Source of the DNA: Betaproteobacteria bacterium
GTDB taxonomy: Bacteria > Pseudomonadota > Gammaproteobacteria > Burkholderiales > Casimicrobiaceae
Assembly: GCA_005881895.1 (NCBI GenBank)
Contig: VBCG01000112.1
Coordinates: forward strand, 1-51,483
Direction of reading: 5' to 3'
Length of the DNA stretch: 51,483 nucleotides
Positions within the stretch are counted from its first letter, which is position 1; each line of letters opens with the position of its first letter. Positions 1-7,982 of the stretch are shown here, piece by piece. Made by a program: the position numbers and the translations under genes. The notes under the pieces were generated by a model that worked only from the letters and a program-made list of their open reading frames with translations, did no database searches and was not told where the DNA came from.

Positions 1-368
1 GAAAAATTTTTCCGTCGTCGCCCGACGAGAATTTCTCGCACAAGCTGAACCGCAAGATGTATCGCGCCGGCGTGGCATCGATTCTCTCGCAACTCGTGCG
101 CGAAGGGCGGCTGTCGGTGATCGATCAACTCGCGGTCGACTCACCAAAGACCAAGCAGTTCGCGCAGAAGATGAAGGGTTACGGGTTCGACGGCACCGTG
201 CTCGTCGTAACGGACAAGCTCGATGACAACATCTATCTGGGCTCGCGCAATCTGCCGAACGTCCTCGTCCTCGAAACGCGCGAGGTCGATCCGGTGACGC
301 TCGTGCGCTTTCAGCACGTGCTGCTGACGAAGGCGGCCGTCGCGCAGTTCGAGGAGATTTTGGGATGA
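1..368 (+). CDS. rplD: 50S ribosomal protein L4, 3' part only
   Basis: The reading frame is open from the first bases of the window and covers roughly the last 120 residues of L4, including the conserved stretch [20 protein letters not shown] and the C-terminal LVTKAAV-type helix (here [15 protein letters not shown]). L4 binds 23S rRNA and lines the exit tunnel. In enterobacteria it also autoregulates the S10 operon, but the leader where that would occur lies outside the window. The in-frame ATG at 57 is internal and not the start. The stop overlaps the rplW start as ATGA, so the two are probably translationally coupled. Confidence 0.96.
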   Translation, partial: KIFPSSPDENFSHKLNRKMYRAGVASILSQLVREGRLSVIDQLAVDSPKTKQFAQKMKGYGFDGTVLVVTDKLDDNIYLGSRNLPNVLVLETREVDPVTLVRFQHVLLTKAAVAQFEEILG

Positions 369-691
369 ATACCGTCAAGTACTCGAGCGAGCGGCTGATG
401 ACGGTGTTGCTTGCGCCGGTCGTGTCCGAAAAAGGCACGTACATCGCGGACAAGCATCAGCAGGTCATCTTTCGCGTCATGCCGAACGCGACCAAGCCGG
501 AAGTCAAGGCGGCGGTCGAGTTGATGTTCGGCAAAAAGGACAAGCGGATTGAAGTGATGTCCGTGCAGATTGTCAACGTCAAGGGCAAGAAGAAGCGCTT
601 CGGCCAATTCACCGGCCGTCGGCGCGACTGGAAGAAGGCCTACGTGTGCCTGAAGCCCGGACAGGAAATCAACTTCGCGGCGGAGGCCTAA
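365..691 (+). CDS. rplW: 50S ribosomal protein L23
   Basis: The product is 108 residues, close to the usual 96-110 of bacterial L23. It carries the family signatures [11 protein letters not shown] near residue 16 and [11 protein letters not shown] near residue 70. L23 binds domain III of 23S rRNA at the exit-tunnel rim and docks trigger factor and SRP. The start overlaps the rplD stop by four bases. It is followed not directly by rplB but by a 179-base spacer holding a short ORF (692-883). Confidence 0.97.
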   Translation: MNTVKYSSERLMTVLLAPVVSEKGTYIADKHQQVIFRVMPNATKPEVKAAVELMFGKKDKRIEVMSVQIVNVKGKKKRFGQFTGRRRDWKKAYVCLKPGQEINFAAEA

Positions 692-883
692 GTGACCTGT
701 CCGGCAAATTTACTCGATAGTTCGCGGCGCGCATTGTGCACTGCGCGGGCGCCATGCTTCGTTGCTCGGCCTCGCCGTAGTTCGAACTACTGTCTCGGCC
801 TCGCGCCTAGCCTGACGCCCGATTTCATCCGCTCCTTTATCTTCGAAACTTGCCGCACAGGTCACATCAAATGCCACTCGTAA
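692..883 (+). other. Short ORF of 63 codons filling the rplW-rplB spacer; contains a palindrome
   Basis: A GTG lies directly after the rplW stop codon, with a good Shine-Dalgarno-like GGAGG six bases before it. The frame runs 63 codons and ends 13 bases inside rplB. The protein matches no family I recognise, and its composition is like translated non-coding DNA. The spacer contains the perfect palindrome GTAGTTCGAACTAC at 777-790, flanked by two similar stretches (CTCGGCCTCGC) on either side. It may be an interspersed repeat that happens to be open, or a leader that keeps ribosomes moving into rplB. Coding status is doubtful. Confidence 0.3.
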
Positions 884-1695
884 AAGTCAAACCGACGTCG
901 GCGGGTCGCCGCGCGCTGATCAAGGTCGTCAACCACGATCTGCACAAGGGCGGGCCGGTTGCTTCGCTCGTCGAGAGCCAGAAGCGCGGCTCGGGGCGCA
1001 ACAACAACGGCCACATCACCACGCGACATAAAGGCGGTGGTCATAAGCATCACTATCGCGTCGTCGACTTCCGCCGCAACAAGGACGGCATCGCGGCGAA
1101 GGTCGAGCGGCTCGAATACGACCCGAACCGCAGCGCGAACATCGCGCTATTGCTGTACACCGATGGCGAGCGGCGTTACATCATTGCACCGCGCGGCGTT
1201 GCTGCCGGTGCGCAGTTGATGTCGGGCGTCGAAGCGCCGATCAAGCCGGGCAACTCGCTGGCATTGCGCAACATTCCAGTCGGCACGACGGTCCATTGCG
1301 TCGAGATGCAACCCGGCAAAGGCGCGCAGCTCGCGCGCTCGGCCGGCGCCGGCGTGCAATTGCTCGCGCGTGAAGGCGCGTATGCGCAATTGCGGCTCCG
1401 CTCGGGCGAGATCCGCAAGGTGCATGTCGACTGCCGCGCGACGATCGGCGAAGTCGGCAATGAAGAGCACAGCCTGCGCTCGATCGGTAAGGCCGGTGCG
1501 CAACGCTGGCGTGGCATTCGACCGACGGTGCGCGGCATCGCAATGAATCCGGTCGATCATCCACATGGCGGCCGTACGAATGGCGGCGGTCACCCGGTCT
1601 CGCCGTGGGGCACGCCGACCAAGGGCTACAAGACGCGTCGCAACAAGCGCACCAACGTGATGATCGTGCGCCGCCGGCACGCAGCAAAGGGATAA
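871..1695 (+). CDS. rplB: 50S ribosomal protein L2
   Basis: The product is 274 residues, the normal length for L2. It begins [14 protein letters not shown] and carries the diagnostic C-terminal block [15 protein letters not shown] with the conserved histidine close to the peptidyl-transferase centre. I chose the ATG at 871 because family similarity begins there. An in-frame TTG at 850 would add seven unrelated residues. L2 is a primary 23S rRNA binder required for subunit association. The ribosome-binding site is weak, which fits coupling to the short upstream ORF or S10-operon read-through. Confidence 0.97.
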   Translation: MPLVKVKPTSAGRRALIKVVNHDLHKGGPVASLVESQKRGSGRNNNGHITTRHKGGGHKHHYRVVDFRRNKDGIAAKVERLEYDPNRSANIALLLYTDGERRYIIAPRGVAAGAQLMSGVEAPIKPGNSLALRNIPVGTTVHCVEMQPGKGAQLARSAGAGVQLLAREGAYAQLRLRSGEIRKVHVDCRATIGEVGNEEHSLRSIGKAGAQRWRGIRPTVRGIAMNPVDHPHGGRTNGGGHPVSPWGTPTKGYKTRRNKRTNVMIVRRRHAAKG

Positions 1696-1697
1696 CC

Positions 1698-2000
1698 ATG
1701 GCACGTTCGATCAAGAAGGGTCCGTTCGTCGACGATCATCTGATGAAGAAGGTGGAAGCCGCGCGCGCCGTTAACGACAAAAAGCCGATCAAGACCTGGT
1801 CGCGCCGTTCGACGATCACGCCCGAATTCGTCGGCCTGACGATTGCCGTGCACAACGGCAAGCAGCACATCCCGGTCTACGTGTCCGAGAACATGGTCGG
1901 CCACAAGCTGGGCGAGTTCGCGATGACGCGCACGTTCAAGGGTCACTCATCCGACCGGAAGGTGGCGGCCCCGACGACGGCGCCGCCGCCGAGAAGGTAA
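1698..2000 (+). CDS. rpsS: 30S ribosomal protein S19
   Basis: S19 sits in the head of the 30S subunit with S13. The ATG at 1698 follows AAAGGGA and starts [15 protein letters not shown], the family N-terminus. The core motif [20 protein letters not shown] is intact. The protein is 100 residues against a usual 91-93, because it ends in an extra proline- and alanine-rich tail ([10 protein letters not shown]) after GHSSDRK. A longer frame upstream is open but overlaps rplB and is not similar to S19. Confidence 0.97.
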   Translation: MARSIKKGPFVDDHLMKKVEAARAVNDKKPIKTWSRRSTITPEFVGLTIAVHNGKQHIPVYVSENMVGHKLGEFAMTRTFKGHSSDRKVAAPTTAPPPRR

Positions 2001-2010
2001 GGAGATCGCA

Positions 2011-2352
2011 ATGCAAACCACTGCTACGCTCCGCGGCGTTCGCCTGTCGGCCCAGAAAGGCCGGCTTGTCGCTGATCAGATCCGCGGGTTGTCGGTCGAC
2101 AAGGCACTCAACCTACTCGCGTTCAGCCCCAAGAAGGGCGCGCGCATTTTGAAGAAGGTGCTCGAGTCGGCGATCGCCAACGCCGAGCACAACGAAGGCG
2201 CCGATATCGACGAGCTCAAGATCACGACGATTTACGTCGACAAGGCAACGACGCTCAAACGCTTCACCGCGCGTGCCAAGGGTCGCGGTAACGTGATCGG
2301 CAAGCAAACCTGCCACATCCGCGTCGTCGTCGGCGACGGCAACGACCAATAA
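2011..2352 (+). CDS. rplV: 50S ribosomal protein L22
   Basis: The product is 113 residues with the L22 signatures [15 protein letters not shown] near the N-terminus and the C-terminal hairpin followed by [12 protein letters not shown]. The beta-hairpin of L22 reaches into the exit tunnel and is a known site of macrolide-resistance changes; nothing unusual is seen in it here. The start ATG follows AAGGAGAT, a strong ribosome-binding site. It lies ten bases after rpsS and eight before rpsC. Confidence 0.97.
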   Translation: MQTTATLRGVRLSAQKGRLVADQIRGLSVDKALNLLAFSPKKGARILKKVLESAIANAEHNEGADIDELKITTIYVDKATTLKRFTARAKGRGNVIGKQTCHIRVVVGDGNDQ

Positions 2353-2360
2353 GGACCGCC

Positions 2361-3086
2361 ATGGGACAGAAGATTCATCCGATCGGGTTCCGCCTCGGCG
2401 TCGCGCGGAATTGGACGTCGAAGTGGTTCGCCAACAGCAAGCACTACGCGCCGACGCTCTCCGAAGACATCAAGGTGCGCGAGTATCTGAAAAAGAAACT
2501 CTCGCATGCGTCGGTTGCGAAGGTGACGATCGAGCGACCCGCCAAGAACGCGCGCATCACGATTCACAGCGCGCGTCCCGGCGTCGTCATCGGCAAAAAA
2601 GGCGAGGACATCGAGACGCTGCGCGGTGACTTGCGCAAGATGATGGGCGGCGATGTCGGCTTGAACATCGAGGAAATCCGCAAGCCGGAGATCGACGCCC
2701 AATTGATTTCGGATTCGATCGCGCAGCAGCTCGAGAAGCGGATCATGTTTCGCCGCGCGATGAAGCGGGCGATGCAAAACGCGATGCGCCTCGGCGCGCA
2801 GGGCATCAAGATCATGAGCTCGGGCCGCTTGAACGGCGTGGAAATCGCCCGCTGCGAGTGGTATCGCGAAGGTCGTGTGCCGCTCCATACGTTACGCGCC
2901 GATATCGATTACGGATTTGCCGAGGCGCGCACCACGTACGGCGTCATCGGCATCAAGGTTTGGGTGTTCAAGGGCGAAGTGTTGGCGCATAACGCGGAGC
3001 CCACGGCGGCGCCGCAACCGGCACCGGAAGCGCCGAAGCGTCCGCGTCGGTCAGGAGCAGGAGCGAAGAATGCTGCAGCCAGCTAG
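2361..3086 (+). CDS. rpsC: 30S ribosomal protein S3
   Basis: The product is 241 residues starting [14 protein letters not shown], the S3 N-terminus. A KH domain with the GXXG loop (VIGKKGEDI) lies around residues 75-85, and the C-terminal domain runs to about residue 215. A lineage-specific Ala/Pro/Lys-rich tail of about 25 residues follows. S3 forms part of the mRNA entry tunnel and helicase centre. The 3' end overlaps the start of rplP by 17 bases, tighter than usual, implying coupled translation. Confidence 0.97.
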   Translation: MGQKIHPIGFRLGVARNWTSKWFANSKHYAPTLSEDIKVREYLKKKLSHASVAKVTIERPAKNARITIHSARPGVVIGKKGEDIETLRGDLRKMMGGDVGLNIEEIRKPEIDAQLISDSIAQQLEKRIMFRRAMKRAMQNAMRLGAQGIKIMSSGRLNGVEIARCEWYREGRVPLHTLRADIDYGFAEARTTYGVIGIKVWVFKGEVLAHNAEPTAAPQPAPEAPKRPRRSGAGAKNAAAS

Positions 3087-3483
3087 AAGGAAGTACCGCA
3101 AAGAGCAAAAGGGCCGCAACAAGGGCGTTGCGACCGTCGGCAACAAGGTGAGCTTCGGCGAGTACGGTTTGAAAGCCGTCGGCCGCGGCCGGCTGACGTC
3201 GCGTCAGATCGAGGCTGCGCGGCGCGCGATGACCCGCCATATCAAGCGCGGCGGCCGCATCTGGATCCGCATTTTCCCTGACAAGCCGGTGTCCAAGAAG
3301 CCGGCGGAAGTGCGCATGGGCAACGGCAAGGGCAATCCGGAGTATTACGTCGCGGAAATCCAGCCCGGCAAGGTGCTCTACGAAATGGACGGCGTTGACG
3401 AGCCGCTGGCGCGCCAGGCGTTCGCGCTCGCCGCCGCCAAGCTGCCGATTCAAACAACGTTCGTTCAGCGCCTGTTGGGCTGA
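3070..3483 (+). CDS. rplP: 50S ribosomal protein L16
   Basis: The 137-residue product has the usual L16 length and starts [19 protein letters not shown], the family N-terminus. It includes the conserved [17 protein letters not shown] block. L16 organises the A-site region of the peptidyl-transferase centre. The ATG at 3070 lies inside the 3' end of rpsC and follows GGAGCGAAGA. A longer open frame from 2875 is only rpsC DNA read in another frame. Confidence 0.97.
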   Translation: MLQPARRKYRKEQKGRNKGVATVGNKVSFGEYGLKAVGRGRLTSRQIEAARRAMTRHIKRGGRIWIRIFPDKPVSKKPAEVRMGNGKGNPEYYVAEIQPGKVLYEMDGVDEPLARQAFALAAAKLPIQTTFVQRLLG

Positions 3484-3497
3484 CGGAGAAACGCGAA

Positions 3498-3701
3498 ATG
3501 AAATTGACCGATTCGAGAAACGCGCTCGGCAAAAAGTCGGGCGCCGAGCTTCAGACCGAGCTCGAGGCGCTGCTCAAGGAACAGTTCGGCCTGCGGATGC
3601 AGGTCGCGACGCAGCAACTGCAGAACACATCGAAACTGAAGCAGGTTCGGCGCGGCATTGCGCGCGTGCGGACGCTGATCCATCAAAAGACAGGCGCATG
3701 A
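3498..3701 (+). CDS. rpmC: 50S ribosomal protein L29
   Basis: This is a 67-residue, mostly helical small protein with the L29 pattern: [10 protein letters not shown] in the first half and [16 protein letters not shown] near the end. L29 lies beside L23 at the tunnel exit and contributes to the trigger-factor/SRP docking area. Its stop codon overlaps the ATG of a 37-codon ORF (ATGA at 3698-3701) that separates it from rpsQ. Confidence 0.95.
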   Translation: MKLTDSRNALGKKSGAELQTELEALLKEQFGLRMQVATQQLQNTSKLKQVRRGIARVRTLIHQKTGA

Positions 3702-3811
3702 GCGCGGAGGGCAAAGCCAAGACCCGCAGGGCCGGCGACGCGCGATTGCGCGCGGCCGACGCGCCAACCTCTCGAATTCCTTATACGGTCCAAGGAGGCC
3801 GTACCGCATGA
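3698..3811 (+). CDS. 37-codon ORF coupled at both ends between rpmC and rpsQ
   Basis: The ORF begins in the ATGA shared with the rpmC stop and ends in another ATGA that carries the rpsQ start at 3808, so it is overlap-coupled on both sides. The predicted peptide starts [20 protein letters not shown] and is strongly basic; I recognise no family. A good ribosome-binding site (AAGGAGG) before the rpsQ ATG lies inside it. It could be a true micropeptide, a translational relay between rpmC and rpsQ, or a spacer that is open by chance. Another 37-codon ORF sits in the rpsN-rpsH gap and contains an internal MSAEG. Confidence 0.4.
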   Translation: MSAEGKAKTRRAGDARLRAADAPTSRIPYTVQGGRTA

Positions 3812-4110
3812 ACGAGCAGAACACAACGGGCGGCACTGAAGCCACGCCGGCGCGCAAGCCGCTGATCGCGACGGAAATCGGCCGTGTGGTGGGCGACAAG
3901 ATGAACAAGACGGTGACTGTGCTGGTCGAGCGGCGCGTCAAGCATCCGCTCTACGGCAAGGTCGTGACGAAGTCGGCGAAGTACCACGCGCACGACGAGA
4001 ACAACGAATACAAGGAAGGCGATCTGGTCGAGATCGTCGCCACGCGGAAGCTCTCGAAGACCAAGGCGTGGAAGGTCTCGAAGCTGCTGGAGAAGGCCAA
4101 GGTGGTTTAG
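3808..4110 (+). CDS. rpsQ: 30S ribosomal protein S17
   Basis: This is a 100-residue S17 with the OB-fold signatures [27 protein letters not shown] and [18 protein letters not shown]. It has about 20 extra residues before the usual start ([19 protein letters not shown]). S17 is a primary binder of 16S rRNA helices 7 and 11. The ATG at 3808 follows AAGGAGG and overlaps the stop of the upstream 37-codon ORF. It is the last gene before the spc promoter, so it belongs to the S10 transcriptional unit. Confidence 0.96.
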   Translation: MNEQNTTGGTEATPARKPLIATEIGRVVGDKMNKTVTVLVERRVKHPLYGKVVTKSAKYHAHDENNEYKEGDLVEIVATRKLSKTKAWKVSKLLEKAKVV

Positions 4111-4156
4111 TAGTGGAGTGGCAGGTGCAACGAGGCCCGGCGGCGCGAATGCCTGG

Positions 4157-4185
4157 TTGCCAAACGGCAAAATCCGGGCCATAAT
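4157..4185 (+). promoter_or_regulatory. Putative sigma70 promoter of the spc operon, plus about 200-nt leader
   Basis: TTGCCA at 4157-4162 and CATAAT at 4180-4185 are separated by 17 bases, near-consensus -35 and -10 boxes. They lie in the 283-base gap between rpsQ and rplN, exactly where the spc promoter sits in enterobacteria. Transcription would start near 4192 and leave a leader of about 200 nt. The end of that leader has inverted segments (CCGCCTG near 4317 and CAGGCGG near 4365) and a GGCCGGGCCGGC run that could fold. No ORF in the gap looks real. Motif evidence only. Confidence 0.55.
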
Positions 4186-4393
4186 TATCGATTGCCCGCA
4201 GCGGTATCGCGCTCGTACGAACTGGCGTCGATCCGCGGCCTACTCCCCGGGGTAGAAGGTCAACTGAGAGAGCCACTCAGGCCGACTGGAAGCCCACGAC
4301 GGGGTCCAAAACTGGCCGCCTGAACAGATAGACGTGCCGGTCTGATCAAACAGGCCGGGCCGGCAGGCGGATTAAGTTGGAGAAGAGCGAGTC

Positions 4394-4762
4394 ATGATTC
4401 AAATGCAGACGGTGCTGGACGTCGCCGACAACACGGGCGCGCGTTCGGTGATGTGCATCAAGGTGCTGGGCGGCAGCAAGCGCCGGTACGCGCACATCGG
4501 CGACGTGATCAAAGTGTCGGTGAAGGACGCCGCCCCGCGCGGGCGCGTCAAGAAGGGCGAGATCTACAGCGCCGTCGTCGTCCGCACGCGCGCCGGTGTG
4601 CGCCGTGACGACGGTTCGCTGGTCCGTTTCGATACCAACGCCGCTGTGTTGTTAAGCCCCAAGCTCGAGCCGATCGGCACGCGGATTTTCGGGCCCGTCA
4701 CGCGCGAGCTTCGCACCGAACGGTTCATGAAGATCGTCTCGCTCGCGCCGGAAGTCCTGTAG
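4394..4762 (+). CDS. rplN: 50S ribosomal protein L14
   Basis: The 122-residue product has the standard L14 length. It starts [19 protein letters not shown] and contains [19 protein letters not shown] and the C-terminal block [10 protein letters not shown]14 forms an intersubunit bridge with 16S rRNA and is the docking surface of the silencing factor RsfS. It is the first gene after the putative spc promoter, preceded by GGAGAAGAG. Confidence 0.97.
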   Translation: MIQMQTVLDVADNTGARSVMCIKVLGGSKRRYAHIGDVIKVSVKDAAPRGRVKKGEIYSAVVVRTRAGVRRDDGSLVRFDTNAAVLLSPKLEPIGTRIFGPVTRELRTERFMKIVSLAPEVL

Positions 4763-4774
4763 GAGACCGTTCAA

Positions 4775-5092
4775 ATGCGCAAGATCAAGAAAGGCGACAA
4801 CGTCGTCGTCATCGCGGGGCGCGATAAAGGCAAGCGCGGTGACGTCGCGCGTATCGTCGACGACACGCACGTCGTGGTGAACGGCATCAATGCGATGAAG
4901 AAGCACGCGAAGCCGAACCCGCTCAAGAATCAACCGGGCGGCATCATCACCAAGGAAATGCCGATTCACGTGTCGAATATCGCGATCTGGAATCCGGTTA
5001 CGCAGAAGCCCGACCGCATCGGTTTTCGCACGCTCGACGACGGCCGCAAGCTGCGCTTCTACAAGTCCAACGGCGAGCAGATCAATGGCTGA
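4775..5092 (+). CDS. rplX: 50S ribosomal protein L24
   Basis: This is a 105-residue protein with the KOW motif near the N-terminus ([20 protein letters not shown]) and the C-terminal [19 protein letters not shown] typical of L24. L24 starts 50S assembly by binding the 5' region of 23S rRNA. The start lies 12 bases after rplN behind AGGAGA. Its stop overlaps the first codons of rplE by eight bases. Confidence 0.97.
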   Translation: MRKIKKGDNVVVIAGRDKGKRGDVARIVDDTHVVVNGINAMKKHAKPNPLKNQPGGIITKEMPIHVSNIAIWNPVTQKPDRIGFRTLDDGRKLRFYKSNGEQING

Positions 5093-5732
5093 GGAAAAGC
5101 AGAAACCAGCGAAGAAAAAACCGGCGCAACCGGCGCGAACGGACAAGGCAAAAGCCGCTCCGGCAGAGCAGCAGCCGGTGGATTCGGGCGCGCCCGCGCG
5201 TCTGAAAGAGCTGTACAAGAAGGACGTCGCGCCTGCGCTCACGCAGCAATTCGGCTACAAGACACCGATGCAGGTGCCGAGAATCAGCAAGATCACGCTC
5301 AACATGGGTGTGGGCGAAGCGACGGCCGACAAGAAGATCCTCGACAACGCCGTCGGCGACATGACGAAGATCTCCGGACAAAAACCGGTCATCACCAAGG
5401 CCCGCAAGGCGATCGCCGGATTCAAGATTCGCGAGGGTTATCCGATCGGCTGCACGGTGACGCTGCGTCACGAGCGCATGTACGAGTTCCTCGACCGACT
5501 GATCTCGATTGCGCTGCCGCGCGTGCGCGACTTTCGCGGCGTGTCGGGCCGCGGCTTCGACGGCCGCGGCAATTACAACATGGGCGTGAAAGAGCAGATC
5601 ATTTTCCCCGAGATCGAGTACGACAAGATCGACGCGATTCGCGGGATGAACATTTCGATCACGACGACTGCAAAGAGCGATGCCGAAGCGAAAGCGTTGC
5701 TCGCGGCGTTCAAATTTCCGTTTCGGGGTTAA
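5085..5732 (+). CDS. rplE: 50S ribosomal protein L5, with N-terminal extension
   Basis: The L5 core is complete, from [20 protein letters not shown] through [18 protein letters not shown] to [22 protein letters not shown]5 contacts 5S rRNA and the P-site tRNA. The ORF is 215 residues against a usual 178-180, because the core is preceded by about 37 Lys/Ala/Pro-rich residues. The ATG at 5085 overlaps the rplX stop. An in-frame GTG at 5178 would give a near-normal length but has no visible ribosome-binding site, so the longer form is preferred with some doubt. Confidence 0.93.
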   Translation: MAEEKQKPAKKKPAQPARTDKAKAAPAEQQPVDSGAPARLKELYKKDVAPALTQQFGYKTPMQVPRISKITLNMGVGEATADKKILDNAVGDMTKISGQKPVITKARKAIAGFKIREGYPIGCTVTLRHERMYEFLDRLISIALPRVRDFRGVSGRGFDGRGNYNMGVKEQIIFPEIEYDKIDAIRGMNISITTTAKSDAEAKALLAAFKFPFRG

Positions 5733-5740
5733 GGGTCCAA

Positions 5741-6046
5741 ATGGCCAAGCTCGCAGTGATCAACCGGCAGTACAAGCGCGTGAAGCTCGTCGCCAAGTTC
5801 GCGAAGCGACGCGAAGCGCTCGTTGCCATCATCGAGAACTCGAAGGTGTCCAACGAGGATCGCTTCGCCGCGCGCCTCAAGCTGCAGCAGCTGCCGCGCA
5901 ACGCCAACCCGACGCGGCTTCGCAATCGCTGCTCGTTGACCGGTCGTCCGCGCGGCGTGTTCAGCAAGTTCGGCCTGGGCCGCAACAAGCTTCGCGAATA
6001 TGCGATGCGCGGCGAGATTCCCGGCATTGTCAAGGCGAGCTGGTAG
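5741..6046 (+). CDS. rpsN: 30S ribosomal protein S14 (zinc-free type)
   Basis: The product is 101 residues. It contains [30 protein letters not shown], close to the S14 signature, and lacks the CXXC...CXXC zinc ligands of the short S14 form. This is therefore the long zinc-independent type found in most proteobacteria. S14 is a late-assembling protein of the 30S head. A 37-codon ORF and a repeat-like sequence separate it from rpsH. Confidence 0.96.
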   Translation: MAKLAVINRQYKRVKLVAKFAKRREALVAIIENSKVSNEDRFAARLKLQQLPRNANPTRLRNRCSLTGRPRGVFSKFGLGRNKLREYAMRGEIPGIVKASW

Positions 6047-6049
6047 AAC

Positions 6050-6163
6050 ATGAAGACGATGAACACTATGAGCGCCGAAGGACCGTCCCGAGAGCGCGCA
6101 GTGCAGTCTGCCTACGGGCATAGCGAAGCGGCGAACGCCGCGAGCGTGGGGGCACACATCTAA
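6050..6163 (+). CDS. 37-codon ORF between rpsN and rpsH, overlapping the rpsH start
   Basis: The ATG at 6050 comes three bases after the rpsN stop, and the frame ends in TAATG whose ATG starts rpsH. A ribosome leaving rpsN could therefore pass straight through to rpsH. The peptide starts [17 protein letters not shown] and matches no family known to me. Most of it is encoded by what looks like an inverted copy of the repeat seen before rpmD. It may be a relay leader created by repeat insertion rather than a functional peptide. Confidence 0.35.
   Translation: MKTMNTMSAEGPSRERAVQSAYGHSEAANAASVGAHI
6073..6160 (-). repeat. Interspersed repeat-like element, inverted relative to the copy at 7910
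   Basis: Read on the minus strand this begins CCCCCACGCTCGC, contains TTCGC blocks and closes with GGGACGGTCC. The plus-strand segment at 7910-7970 begins CCCCCACGCTCGC and closes with GGGACGGCCC. Shared ends with a variable middle are what I expect of a short betaproteobacterial intergenic repeat. The two copies sit in opposite orientation within one operon and each is open in frame with a neighbouring gene. Confidence 0.45.
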
Positions 6164-6576
6164 TGAGCATGACCGATCCCATCGCCGACATGCTGACGCG
6201 CATTCGCAATGCGCAGATGGTCGAGCGCGCGGTTGTCACGATGCCGTCGTCGAAAGTCAAAATCGCGATTGCCAAAGTCCTGAAGGACGAGGGCTACATC
6301 GAGGGCTACAAAGTCACGAGCGAGGAGTCGAAACCCCAGCTCGAGATCGCCCTCAAGTATTACGCGGGCCGGCCGGTGATCGAAAAGATCGAACGCGTGT
6401 CGACACCGGGGCTGCGCATCTACCGCGCCAAGGACGCCATTCCGCGCGTGATGAATGGCCTCGGCATCGCCATCGTGTCGACGTCGCACGGCGTGATGAC
6501 CGATCGCAAGGCACGGGACGGAGATTCGCATGTCACGCATTGGCAACGCTCCCGTCAAGGTCCCGCCGAAAGTTGA
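6163..6576 (+). CDS. rpsH: 30S ribosomal protein S8 with missing conserved C-terminus
   Basis: The first ~118 residues are a clear S8: [18 protein letters not shown], then [15 protein letters not shown]. The family then ends with about 13 residues of the type GLGGEVLCYVA that form the rRNA-binding C-terminal domain. Here they are absent and the frame runs on into rplF DNA, giving an unrelated tail and a 47-base overlap with rplF. The sequence jumps from the KAR codons to a short ribosome-binding site (ACGGAGATTCGC) and the rplF ATG, as if roughly 40-50 bases were deleted. S8 is essential for 30S assembly, so this is either a real lesion with a functional copy elsewhere or an assembly error. 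Confidence 0.9.
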   Translation: MSMTDPIADMLTRIRNAQMVERAVVTMPSSKVKIAIAKVLKDEGYIEGYKVTSEESKPQLEIALKYYAGRPVIEKIERVSTPGLRIYRAKDAIPRVMNGLGIAIVSTSHGVMTDRKARDGDSHVTHWQRSRQGPAES

Positions 6577-7057
6577 AGTGGCGCTGTCGGCCGGCGAGAT
6601 TTCGGTCAAGGGCCCATTGGGCACGCTCTCACGCAAATTCAGCGATCACGTGACGATCGAAAAGGACGGCGAGCAGCTGATCTTCAAGGCGGCGAATGAA
6701 GAAGCCGGTGCGCTGCAGGGCACGCTTCGCGCGCTCGTCGCGAACATGGTGAAGGGTGTGACGCAGGGCTACGAGAAGAAGTTGAGTCTGGTCGGCGTCG
6801 GGTATCGCGCGCAGGCCGCTGGCGACAAGATCAATCTGTCGCTCGGCTTCTCGCATCCGATCGTCCATCGGATGCCGAAAGGCGTCAAAGTTGAAACGCC
6901 CGTGCAGACCGAAATTTTGGTCAAGGGCATCGACAAGCAACAGGTGGGACAGGTCGCCGCGGAGATTCGCGCATATCGTCCGCCCGAGCCCTACAAGGGC
7001 AAAGGTGTGCGCTACGTCGGCGAGCGCGTCGTGATCAAGGAAACGAAGAAGAAATAG
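6530..7057 (+). CDS. rplF: 50S ribosomal protein L6
   Basis: The 175-residue product is full length. It starts [17 protein letters not shown] and carries the C-terminal signature [17 protein letters not shown]6 lies near the factor-binding site and sarcin-ricin loop. The start sits behind GACGGAG. Both neighbours are damaged at the shared boundaries (the 3' end of rpsH and the 5' end of rplR), while rplF itself looks intact. Confidence 0.96.
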   Translation: MSRIGNAPVKVPPKVEVALSAGEISVKGPLGTLSRKFSDHVTIEKDGEQLIFKAANEEAGALQGTLRALVANMVKGVTQGYEKKLSLVGVGYRAQAAGDKINLSLGFSHPIVHRMPKGVKVETPVQTEILVKGIDKQQVGQVAAEIRAYRPPEPYKGKGVRYVGERVVIKETKKK

Positions 7058-7058
7058 G

Positions 7059-7358
7059 GCGGAGCAGCGTGCAACGCGTCTCACCGTCGGCCGGTCGAAC
7101 GCGCACATCTATGCGCAAATCATTGCGCCGTCCGGCGACAAGGTGCTCGCGAGCGCATCGACGCTCGAAGCCGACGTGCGCAAGACATTGAAGAATGGCG
7201 GAAACAAGGCGGCTGCCGTGGTCGTCGGCAAGCGTATCGCCGAAAAAGCGAAGGCGCTCGGCATCGAGGCCGTCGCGTTCGACCGTGCTGGATTCCGGTT
7301 TCACGGTCGCGTGAAAGCGCTGGCCGACGCAGCCCGCGAGGGCGGCCTCAAGTTCTGA
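7059..7358 (+). CDS. rplR: 50S ribosomal protein L18, 5'-truncated
   Basis: Similarity to L18 starts with [20 protein letters not shown] immediately after the rplF stop and continues to the normal end [17 protein letters not shown]. The usual first ~20 residues, the basic segment of the type LRRARKTRAKIAEL, and the ATG are missing. No ATG, GTG or TTG is in frame until GTG 7143, which would yield only 71 residues and cut into the fold. L18 brings 5S rRNA to the large subunit and is essential. The simplest reading is a deletion of about 60 bases just behind rplF; an assembly error is possible. Confidence 0.88.
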   Translation, partial: AEQRATRLTVGRSNAHIYAQIIAPSGDKVLASASTLEADVRKTLKNGGNKAAAVVVGKRIAEKAKALGIEAVAFDRAGFRFHGRVKALADAAREGGLKF

Positions 7359-7369
7359 GGAATTGATCG

Positions 7370-7903
7370 ATGGCACAGCAACGCTCCAATCCACGCCAGC
7401 CGCAGCAGCAGGATGATCGCGGCGACGGCCTGCGCGAAAAGATGATCTCGATCAACCGAGTCACCAAAGTGGTGAAGGGTGGGCGCATTCTCGGTTTCGC
7501 GGCACTCACGGTGGTCGGCGACGGCGACGGTCGCGTCGGCATGGGCAAAGGCAAGGCGAAGGAAGTGCCCGTCGCGGTCCAGAAGGCGATGGAACAGGCG
7601 CGGCGCAAGATGGTCAAGGTGCGGTTGAAGAAGGGCACGTTGCACCATGCCGTCACGGGCAAGCACGGGTCAACGCGCGTCTACATGCAACCGGCGTCGG
7701 ATGGAACGGGCGTTATCGCCGGTGGCGCAATGCGGGCGGTATTCGACGTCGTCGGCGTGACGAACATCCTCGCCAAATGCCACGGCCCGACCAATCCGTA
7801 CAACGTCGTGCGCGCGACGATCAACGCACTCGAACAGATCAATGCCCCCGCCGATATCGCTGCCAAGCGGGGCAAGACGGTCGATGAGATTCTGGAGGGC
7901 TAG
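7370..7903 (+). CDS. rpsE: 30S ribosomal protein S5
   Basis: The product is 177 residues. It has a Gln/Arg-rich N-terminus, the double-stranded-RNA-binding-like domain ([20 protein letters not shown]) and the C-terminal domain with [19 protein letters not shown]5 helps shape the mRNA entry channel and decoding fidelity. The ATG at 7370 lies eleven bases behind the rplR stop. Its own stop is followed one base later by an ATG that extends the rpmD frame. Confidence 0.97.
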   Translation: MAQQRSNPRQPQQQDDRGDGLREKMISINRVTKVVKGGRILGFAALTVVGDGDGRVGMGKGKAKEVPVAVQKAMEQARRKMVKVRLKKGTLHHAVTGKHGSTRVYMQPASDGTGVIAGGAMRAVFDVVGVTNILAKCHGPTNPYNVVRATINALEQINAPADIAAKRGKTVDEILEG

Positions 7904-7909
7904 GATGAA

Positions 7910-7982
7910 ACGACCCCCACGCTCGCTTCGCTCGCTGGCCCCTGAGGGGACGGATCAGTCCCTTGGGACGGCCCTGCGGGAC
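7910..7982 (+). repeat. Interspersed repeat-like element fused in frame to rpmD
   Basis: The segment begins CCCCCACGCTCGCTTCGCTC, has an inverted middle (GCCCCTGAGGGG) and ends GGGACGGCCCTGCGGGAC. Its outer ends match the minus-strand reading of 6073-6160. The middle can fold into a hairpin. It is open in the rpmD frame from an ATG at 7905 that follows the strong ribosome-binding site GGAGGGC, so rpmD could be made with 26 extra residues. Confidence 0.5.

Noticed and set aside
7059-7143. A non-ATG start for full-length L18 hidden in the rplF-rplR junction
   Set aside because: Even with an unusual start the N-terminal basic segment is absent from the DNA, so a start-codon choice cannot restore the protein.
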